Assembly: GCA_018644785.1 (NCBI GenBank)
Contig: JABGPV010000131.1
Location: 1 to 14,181, forward strand
Source of the DNA: Deltaproteobacteria bacterium
GTDB lineage: Bacteria; Desulfobacterota; DSM-4660; Desulfatiglandales; Desulfatiglandaceae
DNA length: 14,181 nucleotides
Direction of reading: 5' to 3'
Below the pieces are notes generated by a model that saw nothing but the letters and a program-made list of their open reading frames with translations, made no database searches and was not told where the DNA came from. Positions within the stretch are counted from its first letter, which is position 1. Each line of letters opens with the position of its first letter. The position numbers and the translations under genes are program-made. This document shows, in pieces, positions 6,794-14,181 of the stretch.

Positions 6794-6807
6794 ATATGTC
6801 AACCAAT
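6777..6807 (+). promoter_or_regulatory. Two mutually exclusive short stems before the trpB2 ribosome binding site
   Basis: ATTGGT (6777-6782) can pair with ACCAAT (6802-6807). GGTTGA (6788-6793) can pair with TCAACC (6799-6804). The right arms overlap, so only one stem can form at a time. The left arms lie on the second Trp codon and on the final codon plus stop of the possible leader peptide. The trpB2 site AGGAG begins at 6813. Six-base stems can arise by chance, so support is modest. Confidence 0.25.
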
Positions 6808-6827
6808 ATATCAGGAGTGAAAATGTC

Positions 6828-8216
6828 ATGAAAACCAAAAAGATCTTTTTACCTGAGTCGGAGATGCCGCGTCAATGGTACAATATTATGGCGGATATGC
6901 CCACGCCCATGGAACCCCCATTGCACCCGGGAACCGGAGAGCCGGTTGGCCCCGACGATCTGGCGCCCATTTTCCCCATGAACCTGATCGAGCAGGAAGT
7001 GAGCCAGGAGAGATGGATCGATATCCCTGAAGAGGTGCTGGAAAAATACGCCATCTGGCGACCGACCCCCCTTTACAGAGCGTATAACCTGGAAAAATAT
7101 CTCGATACACCGGCCAAAATCTATTACAAAAACGAAGGCGTCAGCCCGGCCGGGAGCCACAAGCCCAATACGGCCATTGCACAGGCCTACTACAACAAGG
7201 TCTTCGGCACCAAAAAAATCATCACCGAAACAGGGGCAGGCCAGTGGGGAAGTGCGCTTTCCATGTGCTGCGCGTTTTTCGGTCTGGAATGTAAGGTTTA
7301 TATGGTGAAAATCTCTTTTAACCAGAAACCTTATCGACGTCTTATGATGCAAACCTGGGGGGCAAAGTGTGTTGCCAGTCCCAGTTCCGAAACAAACGCC
7401 GGACGTACCATTCTGGAACGGGACCCCGAATCACCGGGAAGCCTCGGCATTGCCATCAGCGAGGCGGTGGAAGAAGCTGTCAACACCGAAGGGGCCAAAT
7501 ATTCCCTGGGCAGTGTTCTGAATCATGTGATGCTGCACCAGAGCGTCAATGGACTGGAGACCCAGAAGCAGATGGACATTGCCGGGGATTATCCGGATGT
7601 GGTCATTGGATGCTCGGGCGGCGGAAGCAATTTCGCAGGCAATTGCACCGCTTATGTGCGGGATAAGATCCATGGGAAAGAAATTGATATTATCGGCGTA
7701 GAGCCCAGCTCATGCCCCACCATGACCAAGGGACCCTTTGCTTACGACTTCGGGGACACGGTCCAGATGACTCCGCTGCTGCCCATGCATACCCTGGGAC
7801 ACAATTTTGTGCCGGCGCCCATCCACGCCGGGGGGTTGCGGTACCATGGCATGGCCCCCATCGTCAGTCAACTGCTCATGGATAAATTGGTTCGGGCGGA
7901 ATCCGTGAATCAGATGGAAACGTTTGAGGCCGGTGTTACATTTGCACGAACCGAAGGATTCATCAGTGCGCCGGAGTGTAACCATGCCATCGCCATGGCC
8001 ATCCGTGAGGCGAAAAAAGCCAAGGAAGAGGGGAAGGAAAAGGTCATTTTGTTTAACTGGAGTGGGCACGGCCTTGTGGATATGGCAGCCTATCAGGCTT
8101 ATTTTGAGGGCCGGCTCAAGGATCATCCCCTTCCGGAAGAAGAAATCAAACGGGCGCTTGAGGACATCGCGCCGCTTCCCAAACCACAGCAATACGATGC
8201 CGGTGGTTTTGCATAG
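6828..8216 (+). CDS. trpB: Tryptophan synthase beta chain, TrpB2 type
   Basis: This 462-residue PLP enzyme condenses indole with L-serine to make tryptophan. The PLP lysine is K112 in GSHKPNT, the phosphate-binding loop is GCSGGGSN (261-268), and WRPTPLY and ETGAGQWG are the substrate-side motifs. The long N-terminal segment ([21 protein letters not shown]) and the overall length mark the TrpB2 subgroup, which generally works without a tightly bound TrpA; no trpA lies beside it. TrpB2 enzymes are often indole-salvage or back-up copies next to a canonical trpBA elsewhere, but I cannot see the rest of the genome. The ATG at 6828 has AGGAG ten bases upstream. The frame is open back to 6744, but that extension has no family similarity. 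Confidence 0.95.
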   Translation: MKTKKIFLPESEMPRQWYNIMADMPTPMEPPLHPGTGEPVGPDDLAPIFPMNLIEQEVSQERWIDIPEEVLEKYAIWRPTPLYRAYNLEKYLDTPAKIYYKNEGVSPAGSHKPNTAIAQAYYNKVFGTKKIITETGAGQWGSALSMCCAFFGLECKVYMVKISFNQKPYRRLMMQTWGAKCVASPSSETNAGRTILERDPESPGSLGIAISEAVEEAVNTEGAKYSLGSVLNHVMLHQSVNGLETQKQMDIAGDYPDVVIGCSGGGSNFAGNCTAYVRDKIHGKEIDIIGVEPSSCPTMTKGPFAYDFGDTVQMTPLLPMHTLGHNFVPAPIHAGGLRYHGMAPIVSQLLMDKLVRAESVNQMETFEAGVTFARTEGFISAPECNHAIAMAIREAKKAKEEGKEKVILFNWSGHGLVDMAAYQAYFEGRLKDHPLPEEEIKRALEDIAPLPKPQQYDAGGFA

Positions 8217-8231
8217 GTCTTGAAATTACAG

Positions 8232-8269
8232 CGTACGGCTCCGGCAAACCGTTTTGCCGGGGCCGTACG
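8232..8269. terminator. 17-bp hairpin after trpB2
   Basis: Arms 8232-8248 and 8253-8269 pair over 17 positions with a single T-G wobble and a 4-nt loop. It starts 15 nt after the trpB2 stop codon. Length and GC content make it very stable, but no T tract follows on the plus strand. It may stall polymerase, protect the trpB2 mRNA 3' end, or be a REP-like unit; no second copy is in this window. Confidence 0.5.
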
Positions 8270-8279
8270 TGACATAAAG

Positions 8280-8293
8280 GCCTGTAAACAGGC
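8280..8293 (+). promoter_or_regulatory. Small inverted repeat overlapping a ribosome binding site
   Basis: GCCTGT (8280-8285) and ACAGGC (8288-8293) form a hairpin whose 3' arm contains most of the AGGCGG site of the small cysteine protein. It might reduce initiation. The stem is only five or six pairs, so a role is speculative. Confidence 0.25.
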
Positions 8294-8302
8294 GGATAAA
8301 AC

Positions 8303-8584
8303 ATGACGGAAAGCAGCATCCCACCCACAGATGAGCAAACCATTCGGTGTCCCAGACTGGGCCATCAGATACCTTTTTCCTTTTGTCGTATGGAAAACAA
8401 AGGTCTGCCATGTTTTAAGACGTTGGATTGCTGGTATCTTCATTTCCCGGTAGAAGCCCATTTAAAAGCGGAATTGACCCCTGAACAATGGGAAGAAGCA
8501 TTTGATCGTCCGTCAAGCCCCAAAATGGCATCATTGCTTGATTTGATCGAACAGGCCGGGAAAGTCAAGGAACAGGAACCTTAA
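8303..8584 (+). CDS. Small four-cysteine protein of unknown function
   Basis: This 93-residue protein has C16, C28, C37 and C43 in CPRLGHQIPFSFC...LPCFKTLDCW, a spacing (C-x11-C-x8-C-x5-C) that could bind zinc or an iron-sulfur cluster. The rest is a short acidic helical tail. I do not know a named family, though CP-x-LG-H-x-(V/I)-PF-x-(Y/F)-C looks like a conserved motif rather than noise. It starts at ATG 8303, seven bases after AGGCGG, and ends 2 nt before the nucleotidyltransferase gene, so the two are almost certainly co-transcribed. The site AGGCGG lies partly in a small inverted repeat (8280-8293). That it is a gene is likely; a metal-binding role is inference from the cysteines only. 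Confidence 0.75.
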   Translation: MTESSIPPTDEQTIRCPRLGHQIPFSFCRMENKGLPCFKTLDCWYLHFPVEAHLKAELTPEQWEEAFDRPSSPKMASLLDLIEQAGKVKEQEP

Positions 8585-8586
8585 TA

Positions 8587-10517
<1,931 letters not shown>

Positions 10518-10577
10518 ATTCCTTAATTGAATAGAGGTAGAAACAGGGCCCTGTAAACACTGCAATGAAGTCTCATC

Positions 10578-12455
10578 ATGAGCACCTGTGACAAACAATA
10601 TGATGTCATCGTGGTGGGTGCGGGTCACGCCGGTTGTGAAGCGGCCCTCGCCGCCGCAAGAATGGGACATCCCACCCTGCTGTTGACCATCAACCTGGAT
10701 CATGTGGCCGCCATGAGCTGCAACCCGGCCATCGGCGGACTGGCCAAAGGGCATCTGGTCAAGGAAATCGATGCCCTTGGCGGTGAGATGGCAAAGAATG
10801 CCGATGAAACGGGCATTCAGTTCCGGCGGCTCAATACACGGAAAGGTCTGGCGGTGCAGGGATCCCGGTCCCAGAATGATCGCGATCTCTACCGAAAACG
10901 CATGAAGCGGGTGGTTGAAGGTGCCCCTAACCTGGATATCCGTCAGGCCATGGTGGACCATTTGCTGGTCAAAGACGGAAAAGTCTACGGCATTGAAAGC
11001 CAGATTCACGAAAAATTCCTCGGACGCACGGTTATCCTCACCAACGGTACCTTTTTGCGGGGACTGGTACACATCGGTCTGGATCATTTTTCCGCGGGTC
11101 GAATGGGAGATCCCGCATCTACCCGATTGCCCGAGCAGTTGGCGACTTTGGGCTTTAAACTGGGCCGACTCAAAACCGGCACCACCCCCCGGCTTAACGG
11201 CAGAACCATTGATTACAAGGGCCTCATAGTACAACCGGGGGATGAAAACCCCAAGCCTTTTTCCTTCACCACCACACGGATTTCCCTGGCTCAGGTCCCC
11301 TGTCACATCACCTACACCAACGCAAAAACCCATGGGATTATCCGTGAGGGCCTGGACCGCTCACCGCTTTTCAGCGGTATTATCGAGGGAACCGGTGCCC
11401 GGTACTGCCCTTCCATCGAGGACAAGGTGGTACGTTTTGCCCAAAAAGAGCGGCATCAGATTTTTCTTGAGCCGGAAGGACTCGATACCCTTGAAGTCTA
11501 TCCCAACGGACTTCCCACGAGCCTGCCCATTGACATCCAGGTCAGGATGGTGAGGTCCATCCCGGGTCTGGAAAAAGCCGAAATTCTGCGCCCCGGTTAT
11601 GCCATTGAATATGACTATATCAATCCTCTGGAGCTGAAACCCACCCAGGAGACCAAACGGGTGGCGGGCCTGTTTCACGCCGGTCAGATCAACGGCACTT
11701 CGGGGTACGAGGAAGCCGCGGCCCAGGGATTTCTGGCGGGTATCAATGCGGTCATGAAAATTCGCGGTGAAGCGCCGGTGATCCTTTCACGCGCAGAAGC
11801 ATATACCGGCGTGTTGATTGACGATCTGGTGACAAAAGGGACCCGGGAACCCTACCGCATGTTCACCTCACGGGCGGAATACCGTCTCCTGTTAAGGGAA
11901 GACAATGCCGATTTCAGGTTGCGGGATCTGGGTTATGATCTGGGACTGGTTTCAAGGGACGTTTACACCGGTTTCTGCCGGAAAAGAGACCAGGTTCAGA
12001 ATCTTTTGAAGAGATTGAGGGGGGTGACGTTGAAACCCCGCCCCGAAATTCAGGACAGGCTGAAAGAATTGAAAACGGCACCCATCAAGAAAGCCACCTC
12101 CCTTGAACAGCTCCTGAAACGAAGCGAAATCTTTTTTGAACACCTCCACGAGTTTGACCCGGAACTGGCAGATGAAAATGAAGTTGTGGCCATGGAAGTG
12201 GAGACTCAGATAAAATATGATGGGTACATTCGACGGCAGCAAAAACAGGTGGAAAAAATGAAACACCTGGAATCGAAAAAAATTCCCGAAGGAGTCGATT
12301 ATAAGACTGTTCACGGGCTGTCCAATGAGGTAATGGAGAAACTGGGCAAAATCAGACCTTTGTCGCTGGGGCAGGCTGCCAGAATTTCAGGGGTAACACC
12401 GGCAGCCATTACGGCCATCCAGATACACCTCAAACGGCGGGGAAAAGTGATATGA
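10578..12455 (+). CDS. mnmG: tRNA uridine 5-carboxymethylaminomethyl modification enzyme
   Basis: MnmG (GidA) works with MnmE to modify U34 of certain tRNAs, using FAD and a folate methylene group. It has 625 residues, normal length. The FAD-binding loop is [12 protein letters not shown] (13-24), followed by [40 protein letters not shown] and [12 protein letters not shown]. The C-terminal helical domain ends with [15 protein letters not shown], which is diagnostic. ATG at 10578 has only a weak GAAG upstream, and the ATG at 10564 is out of frame. It overlaps the adaptor gene by four bases (ATGA). mnmE is not in the window. Confidence 0.98.
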   Translation: MSTCDKQYDVIVVGAGHAGCEAALAAARMGHPTLLLTINLDHVAAMSCNPAIGGLAKGHLVKEIDALGGEMAKNADETGIQFRRLNTRKGLAVQGSRSQNDRDLYRKRMKRVVEGAPNLDIRQAMVDHLLVKDGKVYGIESQIHEKFLGRTVILTNGTFLRGLVHIGLDHFSAGRMGDPASTRLPEQLATLGFKLGRLKTGTTPRLNGRTIDYKGLIVQPGDENPKPFSFTTTRISLAQVPCHITYTNAKTHGIIREGLDRSPLFSGIIEGTGARYCPSIEDKVVRFAQKERHQIFLEPEGLDTLEVYPNGLPTSLPIDIQVRMVRSIPGLEKAEILRPGYAIEYDYINPLELKPTQETKRVAGLFHAGQINGTSGYEEAAAQGFLAGINAVMKIRGEAPVILSRAEAYTGVLIDDLVTKGTREPYRMFTSRAEYRLLLREDNADFRLRDLGYDLGLVSRDVYTGFCRKRDQVQNLLKRLRGVTLKPRPEIQDRLKELKTAPIKKATSLEQLLKRSEIFFEHLHEFDPELADENEVVAMEVETQIKYDGYIRRQQKQVEKMKHLESKKIPEGVDYKTVHGLSNEVMEKLGKIRPLSLGQAARISGVTPAAITAIQIHLKRRGKVI

Positions 12456-13702
12456 TCAGGGTTTTTTTCTTTACAATGTTTCTTTTCTGCGCAGTTTTCG
12501 GATGCAGTGATGAACCGGTTGCCTCAAAGGAAAGCCCGTTAGCTGAAAATGAGATTCCCCGGGGAAAAAGCCGGCAGGTCAACCTGAAAGTCGTTGAGGC
12601 GCACCCGCCTGAGGGGGATATCGAGTACGTGGGTGTTCTGGAGGCCTACCTCAAAGTCAGGATCTCCAATGAGATTGGCGGAATGATCGAGCGGCTTAAC
12701 TTTGAGAAAGGCGCGCGGGTCAAAAAGGGTGACCTTCTGGCGGAAATCGGCAGCAGCAGCATGCGCCTTCAGATCCGTGAAGCCAAAGCCGTAAGGGATG
12801 TTGCGAAAAGCAATCTTAAGAAAATGGAGAAAGGCAGCCGGCCCCAGGAGATTCAGATTGCCACGGCTTCGGTGCAGGAAGCGGCCGCAGCCCTTTCAGA
12901 AGCGCAGAAGCATTTTGAACGGATTAATCGGCTCCATGAAATTCGTGCTGTTTCAAACAGCGCTTACGATGCGGCGGAACGGCAGATGAGTACGGCCAAT
13001 GCCAGAATGGCATCTGCGAAACAGCGGCTGGAACTGGCGAAAAAGGGCCCCCGAGACGAAGATGTGGGTGCGGCCCGCGCCCAGCTGGGGCAGGCTGAGG
13101 CTGCCCTGGCCATGGCGGAAGACCGGTTGAAAAAATCCAACATTCGCACGCCCATCGTCGGAACCATAGCGTATCGGGATGTGGAAGAGGGGGAAGTCAT
13201 TCCGGCGGGGACGCCCATCACATCGGTGATCGGGCTGGATCGCCTCAAAATAAAGATTTCCCTGAACGAAAGAGACCTTCAAATTCTTTCAGACAAGAAG
13301 GATTTTGATTTTACGGTGGATGCTATTCCCCATGAGACGTTTATGGCCAAGGTTTTCTTCCTGTCGCCCACAGCGGAATCGGGCACCCGGTTTTTCCCCA
13401 TGGAACTGGTGGTGGAAAATCCCGACCCCCGCATGGCAGACGGAATGACAGCGAGAATAAAATTTCCTATCGTAGGCAAAAGGAAATCCATTAAAATCCC
13501 CGCAAGCTGGCTGGCCGAGAAAAATGGGCAGGTGGGTCTTTTTGTAGTTAACAACGGCAAAGCGCTTTTCAAACCGGTTCACTTGGGATCCTACTATGAC
13601 AACCGGGTGGAGATCCTTTCGGGCCTGGACAACCGGGAGCACGTTGTCACCAATCCCGCCGGGCTCAGGGATGGCGATCCAGTCGAGATGAGTCCCCGCT
13701 AA
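12452..13702 (+). CDS. RND/HlyD-type efflux periplasmic adaptor, lipoprotein
   Basis: This 416-residue membrane-fusion protein would link an inner-membrane pump to an outer-membrane channel. Residues 1-17 are a hydrophobic signal peptide ending in VFGC, so C18 is the expected lipidated residue. A lipoyl-like half-motif ([20 protein letters not shown], about 75-94) leads into a long alpha-helical hairpin (about 105-235) with two GPR/GSR-type repeats (KGSRPQEI and KGPRDEDV). The second lipoyl half ([20 protein letters not shown]) and beta-barrel and membrane-proximal domains follow. The start overlaps the mnmG stop by four bases. No pump gene follows, because the next gene is on the opposite strand 15 nt later, so the partner must be encoded elsewhere. 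Substrate cannot be inferred. Confidence 0.9.
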   Translation: MIRVFFFTMFLFCAVFGCSDEPVASKESPLAENEIPRGKSRQVNLKVVEAHPPEGDIEYVGVLEAYLKVRISNEIGGMIERLNFEKGARVKKGDLLAEIGSSSMRLQIREAKAVRDVAKSNLKKMEKGSRPQEIQIATASVQEAAAALSEAQKHFERINRLHEIRAVSNSAYDAAERQMSTANARMASAKQRLELAKKGPRDEDVGAARAQLGQAEAALAMAEDRLKKSNIRTPIVGTIAYRDVEEGEVIPAGTPITSVIGLDRLKIKISLNERDLQILSDKKDFDFTVDAIPHETFMAKVFFLSPTAESGTRFFPMELVVENPDPRMADGMTARIKFPIVGKRKSIKIPASWLAEKNGQVGLFVVNNGKALFKPVHLGSYYDNRVEILSGLDNREHVVTNPAGLRDGDPVEMSPR

Positions 13703-13717
13703 ACCGTCCCGGGCCCT

Positions 13718-14181
13718 CTACTTTTTCATTTCACCCGCCATTTTTTTCAGGGCCGCCAGATACCCCTGGAAGCAATCCAGATAAAAAGAGAGGGCTCTGG
13801 AGAAGTTCTTGCCCAGCAAGCCGGCAACGATCAGAAAACTGATCTTCTTCTGCTGCGCCAGAATCTGTTGAGAACCCACCAGGATCCGTTGTTCTTCACG
13901 GGTGAGCGACTTCATAATCAACTTCAGTGCGCTTCCGGCACGGGGTTGATACATCCAGAAATAGAGCAGATCCAGCGAAAAAATAATAATGACTTTTCCG
14001 AGATCCCTTATTTCACTGTTTTTTGCAACACTCAGTTTGCCGGGCGATTTCAAAATTTCCGTTGTTTTGGTTTCGGGAAACAGGAGTTCCAGCCTGGCAT
14101 AAGTCTCAAAGATCTGGCCCATTTTTGTGCGGTAATCCCTGATACGGGTTCGAATGTTCTGATATCGATCCGCCAACCCCT
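13718..14181 (-). CDS. Unrecognised helical protein, C-terminal part, cut by the right edge
   Basis: The minus-strand frame is open from the window edge to a TAG at 13718-13720, showing about 153 codons. The TTG at 14176 could be read as a start, but AGGGG directly abuts it with no spacing, so the gene more likely continues to the right. The sequence is mostly helical: a basic N-terminal part (RYQNIRTRIRDYRTK), a hydrophobic stretch (VIIIFSLDLLYFWMY), a charged segment with EEQRIL, and a second hydrophobic stretch (FLIVAGLLG) before a lysine-rich end. The hydrophobic stretches could be buried helices or short membrane segments. I recognise no family. It converges on the adaptor gene with a 15-nt gap that holds no obvious terminator. 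Confidence 0.7.
   Translation of the reverse strand, partial: GLADRYQNIRTRIRDYRTKMGQIFETYARLELLFPETKTTEILKSPGKLSVAKNSEIRDLGKVIIIFSLDLLYFWMYQPRAGSALKLIMKSLTREEQRILVGSQQILAQQKKISFLIVAGLLGKNFSRALSFYLDCFQGYLAALKKMAGEMKK

Noticed and set aside
6744..6827. In-frame N-terminal extension of trpB2
   Set aside because: It has no similarity to TrpB2 N-termini, and the ATG at 6828 has a good ribosome binding site.
10543..10554. Perfect 12-bp palindrome between purA and mnmG
   Set aside because: Several 12-bp palindromes are expected by chance in 14 kb, and no other signal supports a site.

Overview
The window looks like chromosomal sequence from a free-living deltaproteobacterium, most likely of the Desulfobacterales (sulfate-reducer lineage). 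This is an inference from gene content, not from a marker gene. A SidJ-related pseudokinase, a DUF3786 protein, a KamA-type radical SAM enzyme, a TrpB2-type tryptophan synthase beta chain and a stand-alone MobA/MocA-like nucleotidyltransferase together are typical of that group. Base composition is moderate and fairly even, with purine-rich Shine-Dalgarno sites. I see no tRNA, rRNA, CRISPR array, transposase or integrase.

Layout, left to right. (1) 1-588, minus: the N-terminal 196 codons of purD, starting at a GTG and running off the left edge. (2) 589-869: a divergent intergenic region with a CACCACAGAG-type dyad, a perfect 12-bp inverted repeat crossing it, candidate promoters in both directions and a 27-codon mini-ORF. 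(3) 870-5794, plus: a tight four-gene cluster (gaps of 12, 13 and 22 nt) encoding a SidJ-like pseudokinase, a DUF3786 protein, a lysine 2,3-aminomutase-family radical SAM enzyme and an MBL/beta-CASP RNA nuclease. (4) 5839-6549, minus: a solitary AAA/ABC-type ATPase convergent with that cluster. (5) 6550-6827: a second divergent region with a possible Trp-containing leader peptide ahead of trpB2. (6) 6828-8216, plus: trpB2, followed by a strong 17-bp hairpin. (7) 8303-13702, plus: a probable operon of a small four-cysteine protein, a MocA-like nucleotidyltransferase, purA, mnmG and a lipoprotein RND/HlyD-type adaptor, with 2-nt spacing or overlaps at three of its four junctions. (8) 13718-14181, minus: the C-terminal part of an unrecognised helical protein that runs off the right edge.

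Functionally, purD and purA are separate steps of purine synthesis on opposite strands. trpB2, mnmG and purA are housekeeping genes. The least explained part is the 870-5794 cluster. It pairs a kinase-fold protein whose Legionella relative is a glutamylase rather than a kinase with an amino-acid mutase and an RNA nuclease. I do not know of a described pathway joining these and offer only cautious hypotheses.
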